64,000 bases of DNA. It comes from Luteimicrobium subarcticum (lineage in GTDB: Bacteria > Actinomycetota > Actinomycetes > Actinomycetales > Cellulomonadaceae). The stretch covers positions 796,797 through 860,796 of the forward strand of contig NZ_PGTZ01000007.1 in NCBI RefSeq assembly GCF_002798015.1, given 5' to 3'. Within the stretch, counting starts at the first letter, position 1. Every line of letters starts with the position of its first letter. The notes beneath the pieces are model-generated. The model saw only the letters and a program-made list of their open reading frames with translations, ran no database searches and was not told where the DNA came from. Below are positions 17,349 to 26,837 of the stretch, in pieces. Both the position numbers and the translations under genes were made by a program.

Positions 17349-18562
17349 CGGGCGACGTCGTGCTGCCGGACGGCGACGGGCTGGTGGTCTCCTACTGCTT
17401 CCCGCCGTACGCGGACACGGCCGGGATCGTGGCGGCCAAGAGGGTGCGGGAGCTCGGACGACGCGTGCGGGTCCTGTCGAACGCGATGGACGCGACGCGG
17501 GCGGTCGACCGCGGGCTCGAGCGGATCGCGGGGGACCTCGTCACCGAGGACGTGACGCTCGCGACGCCCACGGGCTTCGCGACGTGGGAGACCATCGAGC
17601 CCTTCGCCGTGGCCGCCCGCGCGCGGGCGGCGACGTGGCTCGACGGTCCCGGCGCACCGACGTGGATGTACAGCAGGGCGCAGTTCGCGGCGTCCAACGT
17701 CGCCGCCGCGCTGATCGCCGCGGACCGTCCGGGGCTGACCTGGGTCGCCGAGTTCTCCGACCCGTTGTCGGCCGACGTCCGGGGAAGGGTGCGCCGGTCG
17801 CCGACGGACCCCGGCAGCGCCGTCGCGGACGAGCTGCGGGCCCTGCTGGCCGACGCCGGTGTCGAGGTCGCGGACACGGAGAACGGCTACGAGCTGTGCG
17901 AGGCCGTCACCTTCCTGCGCGCGGACCGTGTCCTGTTCACCAACGACCGCCAGCGCGCCTTCATGACGGGTCGCTGTCACGACGCGTCGCTGCGCACCCG
18001 GCTCGACGAGGTCGGCGTGGTGGTGCCGCACCCCACCCTGGACCGGTCCTTCTACGCGCTCGAGAAGCCCGTCGTGACGCTCGAGCCGGGGCCGGTGCAC
18101 GTCGCGTACTTCGGGAACCTGTACGCCAACCGCGGGCTGGAGGACCTCCTGGACGCGTTCGCGCTGCTCGCGCCCGAGGAGCGTCGTCGACTGCGCTTCC
18201 ACGTCTTCACGGCGCGCCCGCAGGACGTGACCGACGCGGCCGCGGCTCGCGGCGTGGCGGACGTCGTGCGTGCTGCCCCCGCGCTGCCCTACCTCGAGTT
18301 CCTCGCCCTGTCCGACACGATGGACCTGCTCGTCGTCACGGATGCCGACACCCGGTCCCAGGGCATGCCCGTGAACCCGTTCCTTCCCTCGAAGGTCAGT
18401 GACTACCTGGGCTCGTCGGCGCGGATCTGGGCGGTCGTGGAGGAGGGCAGCGCGCTCTCCGAGCTGGACGTCGCGCTGCGGACCCCGGTGGGTCACGTCA
18501 CCGCGGCAGCGGTCGCGCTCGCGCGGCTCGCAGCAGGCACGGGCGCCGTGCCGAGGCGCTGA
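17345..18562 (+). CDS. GT-B glycosyltransferase-like protein
   Basis: 405 residues from GTG 17345, overlapping the stop of the preceding glycosyltransferase by 4 nt, so the two are coupled. It begins with VVSYCFPPYADTAGIVAAKR, a typical first strand and loop of GT4-like enzymes (SYCFPP/PP-x-G pattern), followed by WVAEFSDPLSADV and LRADRVLFTNDRQRAFM. The second lobe starts at HVAYFGNLYANRGLEDLLDAF, with FLPSKVSDYLGSSARIWAV near the end in place of the usual E-x7-E. Length is normal for the family. Convergent with rmlA, 18 bp away. Substrates unknown. Confidence 0.78.
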   Translation: MTGDVVLPDGDGLVVSYCFPPYADTAGIVAAKRVRELGRRVRVLSNAMDATRAVDRGLERIAGDLVTEDVTLATPTGFATWETIEPFAVAARARAATWLDGPGAPTWMYSRAQFAASNVAAALIAADRPGLTWVAEFSDPLSADVRGRVRRSPTDPGSAVADELRALLADAGVEVADTENGYELCEAVTFLRADRVLFTNDRQRAFMTGRCHDASLRTRLDEVGVVVPHPTLDRSFYALEKPVVTLEPGPVHVAYFGNLYANRGLEDLLDAFALLAPEERRRLRFHVFTARPQDVTDAAAARGVADVVRAAPALPYLEFLALSDTMDLLVVTDADTRSQGMPVNPFLPSKVSDYLGSSARIWAVVEEGSALSELDVALRTPVGHVTAAAVALARLAAGTGAVPRR

Positions 18563-18580
18563 ACCCGGGGGACGTGCCGC

Positions 18581-19447
18581 TCAGCGGTCGTCGAGCAGCG
18601 ACAGCAGGTAGGTGCCGTAGCCGGACTTCGCGAGGGCCTCGCCCCGCACGCGCAGGTCGTCGTCGGAGAGGAAGCCCTGTCGCCACGCGACCTCCTCAGG
18701 GGCGCCGATCTTGAGTCCCTGCCGGTTCTCGATCGCGCGGACGAAGTCGCTCGCCTCCAGGAGCGAGTCGAAGGTGCCGGTGTCGAGCCAGGCGGTCCCG
18801 CGCTGCAGCACCTCGACCTGCAGCCGGCCCTGCTCGAGGTAGGTCCGGTTGACGTCGGTGATCTCGTACTCGCCGCGCGGCGACGGTCGCAGGGAGCGGG
18901 CGATCTCGACCACGTCGGAGTCGTAGAAGTACAGGCCGGGCACGGCGAACGACGACCGGGGCTCCGCGGGCTTCTCCTCGATCGACAGGGCGCGTCCGGA
19001 CGCGTCGAACTCGATCACGCCGTACGCGCGCGGGTCGGCCACGCGGTACGCGAAGACGGCGCCGCCGTCGACGTCGGTGAAGCGCTGGAGCTGCGTTCCC
19101 AGCCCGGGCCCGTAGAAGATGTTGTCGCCGAGGACGAGCGCCACGGCGTCGTCACCCACGAAGTCGGCACCCAGCACGAACGCCTGCGCGAGTCCGTCGG
19201 GGCTGGCCTGCGTGGCGTAGCTGATCGCGATCCCGAACTGCGAGCCGTCGCCGAGGAGACGGCGGAAGGACTCGGCGTCGTGCGGTGTCGTGATGACGAG
19301 GACGTCACGGATCCCGCTGAGGATCAGCGTGGACAGCGGGTAGTAGACCATCGGCTTGTCCCAGACGGGGACGAGCTGCTTGCTGACCCCGAGCGTGATG
19401 GGGTGGAGCCTGGTCCCGGAGCCGCCCGCGAGAAGGATGCCGCGCAT
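18581..19447 (-). CDS. rmlA: Glucose-1-phosphate thymidylyltransferase
   Basis: 288 residues from ATG 19447 (MRGILLAGG). A longer frame starts at 19462, but a TACGGT box 6 nt before 19447 and the usual family N-terminus support the shorter form. First step of dTDP-L-rhamnose synthesis: dTTP plus Glc-1-P gives dTDP-glucose. Landmarks are [13 protein letters not shown] (nucleotide-binding loop), [29 protein letters not shown] with the metal-binding Asp, GVIEFD, SIEEKP and [13 protein letters not shown]. The match to short RmlA enzymes is close to full length. Transcribed towards the coupled glycosyltransferases and divergent from the methyltransferase gene. Confidence 0.97.
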   Translation of the reverse strand: MRGILLAGGSGTRLHPITLGVSKQLVPVWDKPMVYYPLSTLILSGIRDVLVITTPHDAESFRRLLGDGSQFGIAISYATQASPDGLAQAFVLGADFVGDDAVALVLGDNIFYGPGLGTQLQRFTDVDGGAVFAYRVADPRAYGVIEFDASGRALSIEEKPAEPRSSFAVPGLYFYDSDVVEIARSLRPSPRGEYEITDVNRTYLEQGRLQVEVLQRGTAWLDTGTFDSLLEASDFVRAIENRQGLKIGAPEEVAWRQGFLSDDDLRVRGEALAKSGYGTYLLSLLDDR

Positions 19448-19453
19448 GGTGGG

Positions 19454-19459
19454 ACCGTA
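19454..19459 (-). promoter_or_regulatory. -10 element (TACGGT) for rmlA, leaderless type
   Basis: On the minus strand TACGGT lies 6 nt before ATG 19447, deciding between this start and the in-frame ATG at 19462, which lies upstream of the box. Confidence 0.6.
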
Positions 19460-19507
19460 CACGTCCGGCCACGTCGGCAGGTCCGCGGCCCGACGGAGCG
19501 CACCCGC

Positions 19508-19513
19508 TATCTT
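19508..19513 (+). promoter_or_regulatory. Candidate -10 element (TATCTT) for the membrane methyltransferase gene
   Basis: TATCTT lies 38 nt before ATG 19552. The leader contains a small hairpin (CGGCCG AGGT CGGCCG, 19520-19535) and a GGGAGG ribosome binding site at 19541-19546. This promoter is not leaderless, unlike most neighbours. Confidence 0.45.
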
Positions 19514-19551
19514 GGGGTCCGGCCGAGGTCGGCCGACGACGGGAGGCGACG

Positions 19552-20523
19552 ATGCAGGTGGGACGACGGGCGCTCGCGACGGCCGCGGGCAGCGTGGTGC
19601 TGGCCGCGGTGGCGGTCATCGGAGGTGTCGCGCGGACGGGGTGGCTCGTCGCGGTGGGGCTCGCGGGTCTCGGGCTCGTGCTCGTGCTGCTCGCCTTGGA
19701 CGAGCGGCGCCGCGCCCGGGCCGTGGCGCGAGCCCTCGAGCGTCGCGGCACGAGGCTGCGCGGCGAGGTCGAGGCGCTCGCGGTCGAGATCGCGACGCTG
19801 CGCGAGGAGGTCGGCGGCCTGCGGGCGGAGGTCCCCGTGAGCGTCGACGCGGCCGCCGAGCGGACGGCCGTCCGGGCCGAGACGGCGGTCCACCTGCTCG
19901 AGGGCACGCTGCTGACGGAGGCGCAGGCGCTCCAGCAGCTGCTGGCACGCTACTCGCCGACCGTGCCGCTCCCCGACGTCGCCGGCTGGGCCCTGGCGCC
20001 GTCCGCGATCCTCCGGCTCGTCGACCTCGTCGAGAGGATGCCGCTGGACCTCGTCGTGGAGTGCGGCAGCGGCACGTCGACGCTCTGGATCAGCCATGCT
20101 CTCCGGCAGCGTGGTCGCGGGCGCCTCGTGTCCCTCGAGCACAACGCGCGCTTCGCGGAGCGAACCCGTGCGCTCCTCGCCGACCACGGCCTGGCGGAGT
20201 ACGCGGAGGTGCGGCACTGCCCCCTGGTCCCGCGGGCCACCCCGCACGGCGAGCAGTCCTGGTACGACGTGGACGCCGCGACCCTGGACGACGTCGGGCT
20301 GCTGGTCGTCGACGGCCCGCCCGAGCGCACGGGTCCCGCCGCCCGGTACCCGGCGCTGCCGGTCCTGCGCAGGAGCCTCGCGCCGGGCGCGACCGTCGTC
20401 GTCGACGACGTGCAGCGCCCGGACGAGGCGGCCGCCGTGAGGGACTGGCTGCGCGAGGACCCCACGCTGACCAAGGAGTGGCTGCCGGTCCGTGGCGTCC
20501 AGGTGCTGCGCGTCGTCGGATAG
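19552..20523 (+). CDS. Membrane-anchored coiled-coil SAM-dependent methyltransferase
   Basis: 323 residues from ATG 19552 with GGGAGG 5 nt upstream. Two hydrophobic segments (about residues 8-28 and 32-53) are followed by a charged helical stretch (about 55-105, with [20 protein letters not shown]) with strong heptad character, i.e. a coiled coil. The C-terminal half looks like a class I methyltransferase: [17 protein letters not shown] (SAM-binding motif I, about 168-184), [18 protein letters not shown] (motif II region), [13 protein letters not shown] and [16 protein letters not shown]. It may methylate the growing glycan at the membrane, possibly as a chain cap; that role is inferred from position. 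The TAG stop is also part of the -10 box of the next gene. Confidence 0.8.
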   Translation: MQVGRRALATAAGSVVLAAVAVIGGVARTGWLVAVGLAGLGLVLVLLALDERRRARAVARALERRGTRLRGEVEALAVEIATLREEVGGLRAEVPVSVDAAAERTAVRAETAVHLLEGTLLTEAQALQQLLARYSPTVPLPDVAGWALAPSAILRLVDLVERMPLDLVVECGSGTSTLWISHALRQRGRGRLVSLEHNARFAERTRALLADHGLAEYAEVRHCPLVPRATPHGEQSWYDVDAATLDDVGLLVVDGPPERTGPAARYPALPVLRRSLAPGATVVVDDVQRPDEAAAVRDWLREDPTLTKEWLPVRGVQVLRVVG

Positions 20524-20526
20524 CAT
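20521..20526 (+). promoter_or_regulatory. -10 element (TAGCAT) overlapping the methyltransferase stop, leaderless type
   Basis: TAGCAT begins with the stop TAG of the methyltransferase gene and lies 6 nt before GTG 20533. Confidence 0.55.
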
Positions 20527-20532
20527 TCCCGG

Positions 20533-21576
20533 GTGTCTTCGCCCGCCAGTGCCGTCCGTCCGGGCGTGTCCGTGTTCCTGACCGTCCGTGACGAGGAGCG
20601 TGACCTCGAAGAGGCGGTCCACCGCATCCTCGACCAGGACTACTCGGGTCCCCTCGAGGTCGTTCTCGCCGTGGGTCCGTCGTCGGACCGGACCGCCGAG
20701 ATCGCCGCGGGCATCGCCGCGCACGACGCCCGCGTGCAGGTCGTCGAGAACCCGACCGGGTTCACGCCGGCCGGGCTGAACTGCGCGATCGCGGCGGCCC
20801 GCCACGACCTGCTGGTACGCGTCGACGGGCACAGCCACATCCTGGCGGACTACGTCTCGCTCGTCGTGGACGCGCTCGAGCGCTCCGGCGCGGCGAACGT
20901 CGGCGGGGTGATGGTGCCCGAGGGGCGGACCCCGATCGAGCAGGCCGTGGCCCGTGCCATGAGCTCGTCGCTGGGGATCGGCGCGGTCGCCTTCCACACG
21001 GGCGGGCAGGAGGGCCCGGCCGACTCGGTGTACCTCGGGGCGTTCCGCCGGGCGGCGCTCGAGGACGTCGGCGGGTACGACGAGCACTTCCTGCGCGCCC
21101 AGGACTGGGAGCTGAACTACCGCCTCCGGCAGGCCGGGCACGTCGTGTGGTTCGACCCGCGGCTCACCGTGGGCTACCGCCCGCGCGGGTCGTGGAAGGG
21201 GCTGGCGCACCAGTTCTACCGGTCCGGACGCTGGCGTCGTCAGGTCATGCAGCGCTACCCCGACACCGCGAGCCTGCGCTACCTGGCGCCGCCAGCGGCG
21301 GTCGCGGGCAGCGTCGTCGGGCTGGTCGTGGGCGTCGCGGGCGCCGTCGCCGGCGTGCCCTGGCTGCTCACCGGGCTCGTCCTGCCCGTCGGCTACGCCG
21401 TCCTCGTGGCGGGGGGCGGGCTGCGCGTCGGGCGCGACCTGCCGCGGGCGGCACGCCTGCGCCTGCCGGCCGTGCTCGCCACCATGCACTTCTCGTGGGG
21501 TGCCGGCTTCCTGCGGGGGCCCGAGCGTTCTGCGCCCGCCCCCGACCGGCAGCCGGTCCACGGGTCGCGGCGGTGA
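20533..21576 (+). CDS. GT2 glycosyltransferase with C-terminal membrane segments
   Basis: 347 residues from GTG 20533, fixed by a TAGCAT box 6 nt upstream. A full GT-A domain is visible: VSVFLTVRDEERDLEEAV, AVGPSSDRTAEIA, GLNCAIAAARHDLLVRVDGH (the DxD-like motif), DSVYLGAFRRAALEDVGGYD and AQDWELNYRLRQAGHVVWFD (the acceptor-base region). Two hydrophobic segments at about 250-300 suggest peripheral membrane anchoring. The arrangement resembles succinoglycan-type ExoA transferases, but substrate cannot be told from sequence. The stop overlaps the next GTG (GTGA). Confidence 0.88.
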   Translation: MSSPASAVRPGVSVFLTVRDEERDLEEAVHRILDQDYSGPLEVVLAVGPSSDRTAEIAAGIAAHDARVQVVENPTGFTPAGLNCAIAAARHDLLVRVDGHSHILADYVSLVVDALERSGAANVGGVMVPEGRTPIEQAVARAMSSSLGIGAVAFHTGGQEGPADSVYLGAFRRAALEDVGGYDEHFLRAQDWELNYRLRQAGHVVWFDPRLTVGYRPRGSWKGLAHQFYRSGRWRRQVMQRYPDTASLRYLAPPAAVAGSVVGLVVGVAGAVAGVPWLLTGLVLPVGYAVLVAGGGLRVGRDLPRAARLRLPAVLATMHFSWGAGFLRGPERSAPAPDRQPVHGSRR

Positions 21577-23573
21577 CGTCGCCCGCGGCGCTGCGCTCCT
21601 CGCTCCGGCGGGCGGCGCTGGGCTCGGCGGTGCGCGTCGCCGGGCGCCCCGAGCTGGTCCGCGGGTCGTCCCTCGCCGCGGTGGCCCAGCGCGACCTCGC
21701 ACGGCGCGCCCGCGGGCGCGGGGCGGACCACGCGGCGCTCCTGCGCCCCTACCTGACCTCCCGCAACGACACGGCGGCCGTCGTGGCGCTCCGCGTGGCC
21801 CGCGAGCTGGGCGGCGCGCCGCTGGTCCCCGCGGAGGTCGTGGCCCGGGCGGTGCGCGCCGGCTCGTCCCTGCGGCTCGCCGCGGCCGGGTACCTGCGGG
21901 GCTGCGCTCCTGACCTCGTCGGCGCGGTGCTCGCCGACGGCGGGGTCACGGACGCCGCCACGCTCGCCGGCGCGCTGGACGACGGAGCGGGGCTCGGCGC
22001 GGTCGCGCGCACGCGGGCCGACGACCCGGTCGCGCTCGGCGTCCTCGCCGGGTGGGCGACCCGCCGGGACGGCGCGGCGGGGCTCGAGGCCCTCGCCGGG
22101 ACGATCGGCGACCTCGGAGCGGGCGAGACGTCCGTCGACCCCGAGGCGAGGCTCGGGCTCGCCACGGCGCTCGTCGGGGCGGGCGCGCTCGGTGCCGCCT
22201 CGACGCTGGCCGACGGGGTCGTGCGCGACCGGCCCGGGAGCGCCGCCGCACGGGGGGTCCGCGACCTGACCCGGTCCGCCCTCGGGACGCTCGGCGACGG
22301 CTGGCAGCCGCCCCCGCGCCGCGACGGTGCCGTCGCGCCCCGCACCGGGACGGTCCCGTACCTCCTGCAGCAGTCGCTCCCCGTGTCGTCGGCGGGCTAC
22401 GCCACCCGCACCCACGGCCTGTTGACGGCCCTGCGGTCCGCCGGGTGGGACGTCGAGGGCGTGACGCGCCCGGGCTTCGGCACGCCCGCCGGCGCCGGCG
22501 TCAAGGGACCGACGTCGGCGCTCGACGTCGTCGACGGCGTGCCCTACCACCGCCTGCGGCCAGGGGGCGCGGCGCTCCCGCAGTACCCGGTCGACGAGAG
22601 CGTCGCCCGGCACGCCGAGCTCGTCGACGAGGCGTTCCGGGGGCGAGCCGTGCCCCTCGTGCACGCGGCCAGCAACCACCGCAACGGTGCGGCCGCGGTC
22701 TCCGTGGCTCGCGGTCGCGGCGTGCCGAGCGTCTACGAGGTGCGCGGTCTGTGGGAGTACACCCGGGTGGCCCACGAGCCCGGCTACGAGGACACCGAGC
22801 ACTTCCGTCTCGTCGCGCGACTCGAGGCCGACGTGGCGCGCGCCGCGGACCGGGTCGTGACGATCACGGGCGCCCTGGGCGACGTGCTCGTCGAGCGCGG
22901 CGTCGACGCGGCCGCGATCCGGGTCGTGCCGAACGGGGTCGACACCGCCCGGTTCGTGCCGTGCCCCCGTGACGACGGGCTCGCGGCGTCGCTCGGGCTC
23001 GACGGCAGGACGGTCGTCGGGTACGTCGGCAGCGTCGTCGACTACGAAGGCCTCGAGCTGCTCGTCGAGGCGGCCGCCCTGCTGCGCGACCGCGGCCGGA
23101 CAGACCTCGCGGTGCTCGTCGTCGGCGACGGGGACGCCCTGCCGGCGCTCCGCGCCCGCGCGGACGCCCTCGGGGTCGCCGACGTGGTGCGCTGCGTCGG
23201 CCGCGTCCCGCACGACGCGGTGGAGCGCTACTACTCGCTCGTCGACGTCGCGCCGTTCCCGCGCCGCTCCACGACCGTCACGGAGCTCGTCTCGCCGCTC
23301 AAGCCGTTCGAGGCCATGGCGTCGGGCAAGCTCGTCGTCGCGTCCGACGTCGCGGCGCTCGCCGAGATCGTGCGCGACGGCGAGACGGGCCGCACGTTCC
23401 GCAAGGGCTCCGCAGAGGACCTCGCCCGGGTGCTGGACGAGGTCCTCGATGACCCCGACGGGTCGCAGCGGACCGCCACCCAGGGCCTCGACTGGGTCCG
23501 CGCCGAACGCGACTGGCGGACCGTCGCCGCGGGCCTCGCCGCGGTCTGGGAGGAGCTCGGCGTCAGACCGTGA
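21573..23573 (+). CDS. Long GT4-type glycosyltransferase with helical N-terminal domain (paralogue A)
   Basis: 666 residues from GTG 21573, overlapping the upstream stop by 4 nt. Residues 1-245 are alpha-helical and Ala/Arg-rich, resembling repeat (TPR-like) helices. From residue 260 the GT4 domain begins with QQSLPVSSAGYATRTHGLLTAL's family signature GYATRTHGLL, then PSVYEVRGLWEYTRV, VPNGVDTARF, VGYVGSVVDYEGLELLVEA, VRCVGRVPHDAVERYYSL and LVSPLKPFEAMASGK. The same signatures recur in the genes at 25276, 31696 and 33605, so these are paralogues. The 3' end overlaps the convergent gene by 11 nt. Substrates unknown; probably polymer chain assembly. Confidence 0.86.
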   Translation: MTSPAALRSSLRRAALGSAVRVAGRPELVRGSSLAAVAQRDLARRARGRGADHAALLRPYLTSRNDTAAVVALRVARELGGAPLVPAEVVARAVRAGSSLRLAAAGYLRGCAPDLVGAVLADGGVTDAATLAGALDDGAGLGAVARTRADDPVALGVLAGWATRRDGAAGLEALAGTIGDLGAGETSVDPEARLGLATALVGAGALGAASTLADGVVRDRPGSAAARGVRDLTRSALGTLGDGWQPPPRRDGAVAPRTGTVPYLLQQSLPVSSAGYATRTHGLLTALRSAGWDVEGVTRPGFGTPAGAGVKGPTSALDVVDGVPYHRLRPGGAALPQYPVDESVARHAELVDEAFRGRAVPLVHAASNHRNGAAAVSVARGRGVPSVYEVRGLWEYTRVAHEPGYEDTEHFRLVARLEADVARAADRVVTITGALGDVLVERGVDAAAIRVVPNGVDTARFVPCPRDDGLAASLGLDGRTVVGYVGSVVDYEGLELLVEAAALLRDRGRTDLAVLVVGDGDALPALRARADALGVADVVRCVGRVPHDAVERYYSLVDVAPFPRRSTTVTELVSPLKPFEAMASGKLVVASDVAALAEIVRDGETGRTFRKGSAEDLARVLDEVLDDPDGSQRTATQGLDWVRAERDWRTVAAGLAAVWEELGVRP

Positions 23574-25230
23574 CGTGCTCGGTCGGGTCGCCGAAGAAGC
23601 GCAGGTCGCCCTTCGCCGTGAAGAACGTCGCGTCCGTCACCGTCCAGGTGTGCTGCGTGCGGTCGGTGCCGCGCACCGACACGAAGTTGAAGCGGTCCGC
23701 CGAGTACACGGAGGCACCGGTCGCCATCGAGCGATCAAGGATGTCGGAGTCGACCGCGCGCGGGATGTCGCTGAACCGGACCTCGCGCACGAGATCGCCC
23801 TGGAACAGCATCGAGCCGCCCTGGATCCGGCGCTCGTAGGTGTGCTCGGCGTCGGGGTAGCGCAGCACCACGGCACCCGTGGAGCGCAGCCACACGTAGT
23901 GCGCCCACTTGCCGACGATCTGCGCGTCCGTGTAGCGGAACGCGTCCACGAGGTCGGCGAGGTAGGCCGGGCCGTAGATGTTGTCGTCGTCCATCTTCGC
24001 GACGAAGGTGCCGGCGGCCGCGTCCACGCCGAGATTCATGCAGGCGCCCAGCGTGAGGGAGGCGTCGGCGTGCACGATCTCGAGCCGGGCGACGCCCTGG
24101 TCCGTCGCCCGGGCCCGCAGCTCCGCGTCGTTCGTGTCGAGGCCGTGCAGCACGAGCACGAGCTCCACGTCGACGCCCTCCTGCCGTCCCAGGTTGCGCA
24201 GCACGTTGTCGATCTCGTGGTCGCGGTTGGTCGGCACGATCGCCGACACGTCACGCGGCGTGGCGGGCGCGGGGAGCCCGGCCGCCGCGAGCGCGGCCGC
24301 CGCGCGGTCGCGCGTCGTCATGCCGCGCAGGGCGGCACGGCGCGCCGTGACCGCGAGCCGGTCCCCGAGCTCGGCCTGCTCGATCAGCGCGACGGCCTCC
24401 GACCGCACGACGCGGGCGTCCTCGGCGGACGCGTCGGGCGCGGTGACGAGCACCGGCGTGCCCGTGACACCGGCTGCGGCGGTGAGCTCCGGGGCAGAGG
24501 ATGTCGTGACGAGCGCACGGGCGCCGCCGAGGCGGCGCAGACCCGCAGGACCCAGGTCGGCGAGCTCCTCGACGGGCACGGACGGCTTCATCGCGAGGCG
24601 CTGCACCACCGGATCGGGCAGGGACGTCCCGGGCGCGACCGCCAGCGTCCGACGACGGGCCGCCGCGGCGCGCGGGGGCGCCGACGTCAGGGTGCGCGGC
24701 TGGACGGCCGCACCGACGACCTCGACGGGCGCAGGCGTGCTCGCGGCCAGGCGTGCCTGCGCACCCGCGTCGGTCACCAGGACGGCTCGCACGTGGTCGC
24801 TCGTCGCCCACGCCGGCAGGTCGCCGTCGCCCGTGACCAGCGCGACCACGGCCGCGCCGCGCTCGGCGACGGCGGCGACGATCTCGGCGGCGTCGTCCAC
24901 GGGGACGATGCCGCGCGCCGTCCCGCCCGAGACCTCCACGAGCAGCAGGTCCGGCGCGCGGTGCGCCAGCTCGGCGCGCCACGCCGCCGCGGTCGGACGG
25001 TACTGGTCCCACTCGAGGCCGAGGTCGTCGGCGACGGGGTTCGAGGCGACGACCCACGCCCGCGCGGCGAACGGTGCAGGGTAGGTCGCGGGACGCCGGG
25101 GGTCGACGGTCCCGACAGGCACGTCGGCGACCGGAGCGCCGCCTCCGGGCCGTGCGGTTGCGGGCGTCTCGGGGCGCAGCACCTCGCGGGCGGCGCGGCG
25201 CAGGCGGCTGGTGAGCGAGCTGTCGGTCAC
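23563..25230 (-). CDS. GT2 glycosyltransferase with MDDDN motif and long N-terminal domain (paralogue 1)
   Basis: 555 residues from GTG 25230. The first 290 residues form an alpha/beta region without a clear signature. The GT-A domain starts near 300: VSAIVPTNRDHEIDNVLRNL, VELVLVLHGLDTND, GACMNLGVDAAAGTFVAKMD followed by DDN (the DxD-type metal site), QIVGKWAHYVWL, RIQGGSMLFQGDL and SVYSADRFNFVSVR. The protein at 29011-30456 shares these blocks nearly word for word, so the two are paralogues. Last gene of a minus-strand unit starting at wecB; 45 bp behind the upstream GT4 gene. Substrate unknown. Confidence 0.85.
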   Translation of the reverse strand: MTDSSLTSRLRRAAREVLRPETPATARPGGGAPVADVPVGTVDPRRPATYPAPFAARAWVVASNPVADDLGLEWDQYRPTAAAWRAELAHRAPDLLLVEVSGGTARGIVPVDDAAEIVAAVAERGAAVVALVTGDGDLPAWATSDHVRAVLVTDAGAQARLAASTPAPVEVVGAAVQPRTLTSAPPRAAAARRRTLAVAPGTSLPDPVVQRLAMKPSVPVEELADLGPAGLRRLGGARALVTTSSAPELTAAAGVTGTPVLVTAPDASAEDARVVRSEAVALIEQAELGDRLAVTARRAALRGMTTRDRAAAALAAAGLPAPATPRDVSAIVPTNRDHEIDNVLRNLGRQEGVDVELVLVLHGLDTNDAELRARATDQGVARLEIVHADASLTLGACMNLGVDAAAGTFVAKMDDDNIYGPAYLADLVDAFRYTDAQIVGKWAHYVWLRSTGAVVLRYPDAEHTYERRIQGGSMLFQGDLVREVRFSDIPRAVDSDILDRSMATGASVYSADRFNFVSVRGTDRTQHTWTVTDATFFTAKGDLRFFGDPTEHVTV

Positions 25231-25275
25231 GTGTCGGTCTCTCCGGGTCTCGGTGGGGTGGGGTGCGACGGGACG

Positions 25276-26796
25276 TCAGCGCGCGAGCAGGCGGGCGTAC
25301 GCCGCCTCGGCGGATCCGGTGACGGCGCTCCAGTCGCGGTTCTCGACGACCCAGGCCCGTGCCTGCGCGCCGAGCTCGGCGCGCAGGGCGGGGTCGTCGA
25401 TGAGGCGCTCCAGCGTGGCGGCCAGGGAGGGGGCGTCCCCGGCCTGGAAGACGAGACCGGTCCGGCCGTCCTGCACGATCTCGGTGAGCGCGGCCACGCT
25501 GGACACGACCACGGCCTTCTCCGTCGCCATGGCCTCGAACGGCTTCATGGGCGAGATGAGCTCGCACACGTCGAGCGGGAGGCGCGGGAACGGCGTGATG
25601 TCGAACAGCGAGAGGTAGCGGTGCACCTCGTCGTGCCCGACCCGACCCGTGAACAGGACCTTGTCGGTGAGGCCGAGCGACTCGACGCGGTTCCGCACCG
25701 TGCCCTCGTTGGGGCCGTCGCCTACGATGACCACGGCGAAGTCGTCGCGACGGGACGCCAGCTCGGCGACGGCCTCCATGAGCAGCGGGAGGCCTTCGTA
25801 GGCGATGACGCCGCCGGCGTAGCCGATGACGGTCTTGCCGGTCAGGCCGAGCGCCGCCGCGAGCTCGTCGTCGCGCGGCTCGGGCGTGAAGTCCGACGCG
25901 TGGACGCCGTTGGGCAGCACCGAGATCTTCTCGGGCGCGACACCGCGGCGCACCATCTCGGTGCGCAGCGCCTCGGTGATGACGAGCACCTCGTCGGCGA
26001 GGTGGCAGATGTCGGTCTCCGTGCGTACCAGGTAGTCCCAGTACTGGGAGCCCTTGAGCTCGGGGCGGCTCGCGGTGCGCATCAGGTCCTCGAGCCCACG
26101 CATCTCGTAGACGAACGGGATGCCGAGGCGCCGGGCCGCGATGGCGGCGCCGTACGCCGTGGCGTAGAAGCTCGAGGCGTGGATCACGGCGGCGCGACGC
26201 TCCCGAGCGAGCCGTTCGACGTGCCCCGCGAACTCCTCCGAGTACGCGACCAGGGGGTGCTGCGGGTAGCGGCGACGCTCGTCGAGCGCCCGGTGGTAGG
26301 CGATCGGCCCGACGGTGTCCACGGTCGGCACGGTGCGCTCGTCGTCGACGGGCCACCGGTTGTAGGGGAAGCCGAGGCGCGTGATCGCCGCCACGTCCCA
26401 CCCGCGGTGCGACAGCGCCGAGAGGATCCCGTGGGAGCGGGTGGCATATCCGCCGGCGCGCTGCGGCAGGGACTGCGACAGGACGGACAGGACGGACCGC
26501 GGGTCCGGGTCGTAGGCGGGCGCGTCGGCACGGGGCGGGGTGGGGTAGCCGCGGGCCAGGATCGCCAGGGCGTCGTCCGCGAACGTGGCCGCCTCGAGCG
26601 CGGTCACGTCGTCCGGCGCGTAGCGCAGGATGAGCGTCGCCATCTGCCGCATGCGCGTCACGTTGCCGCGCCGGCGCGCGATGCGCAGGGAGCGGCGCAG
26701 CGCCTTCGTCCGCCAGCTGCGCGCGGGGCCGACCACGAGGGACGGCGGGACCTTGTCCATCGCGCGGCTCGCGTACGAGGTGAGCTTCTTCGCCAT
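25276..26796 (-). CDS. GT4-type glycosyltransferase (paralogue B)
   Basis: 506 residues from ATG 26796 (MAKKLTSYASRAMDKV), with GGAGGA upstream as ribosome binding site. A short basic helical N-terminus (about 100 residues) is followed by the GT4 domain: AGGYATRSHGILSALSHRGW, IPFVYEMRGLEDLMR, LADEVLVITEALRTEM, VLPNGVHASDF, IGYAGGVIAYEGLPLLMEA, FTGRVGHDEVHRYLSLFD and ELISPMKPFEAMATEKA. It is the shortest of the four paralogues, lacking most of the long helical N-domain. It lies between the acyltransferase and the MDDDN glycosyltransferase in the wecB unit. Sugar specificity not deducible. Confidence 0.88.
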   Translation of the reverse strand: MAKKLTSYASRAMDKVPPSLVVGPARSWRTKALRRSLRIARRRGNVTRMRQMATLILRYAPDDVTALEAATFADDALAILARGYPTPPRADAPAYDPDPRSVLSVLSQSLPQRAGGYATRSHGILSALSHRGWDVAAITRLGFPYNRWPVDDERTVPTVDTVGPIAYHRALDERRRYPQHPLVAYSEEFAGHVERLARERRAAVIHASSFYATAYGAAIAARRLGIPFVYEMRGLEDLMRTASRPELKGSQYWDYLVRTETDICHLADEVLVITEALRTEMVRRGVAPEKISVLPNGVHASDFTPEPRDDELAAALGLTGKTVIGYAGGVIAYEGLPLLMEAVAELASRRDDFAVVIVGDGPNEGTVRNRVESLGLTDKVLFTGRVGHDEVHRYLSLFDITPFPRLPLDVCELISPMKPFEAMATEKAVVVSSVAALTEIVQDGRTGLVFQAGDAPSLAATLERLIDDPALRAELGAQARAWVVENRDWSAVTGSAEAAYARLLAR

Positions 26797-26837
26797 CGGT
26801 GTGGTTCCTCCGGTGGTGCGTCGAGGGTGGTGTCGGG

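Noticed and set aside
17345..18562. Glycosyltransferase pseudogene, because the usual E-x7-E motif is not obvious
   Set aside because: The frame is intact, coupled to its neighbour and has both GT-B lobes; the motif may simply be divergent.
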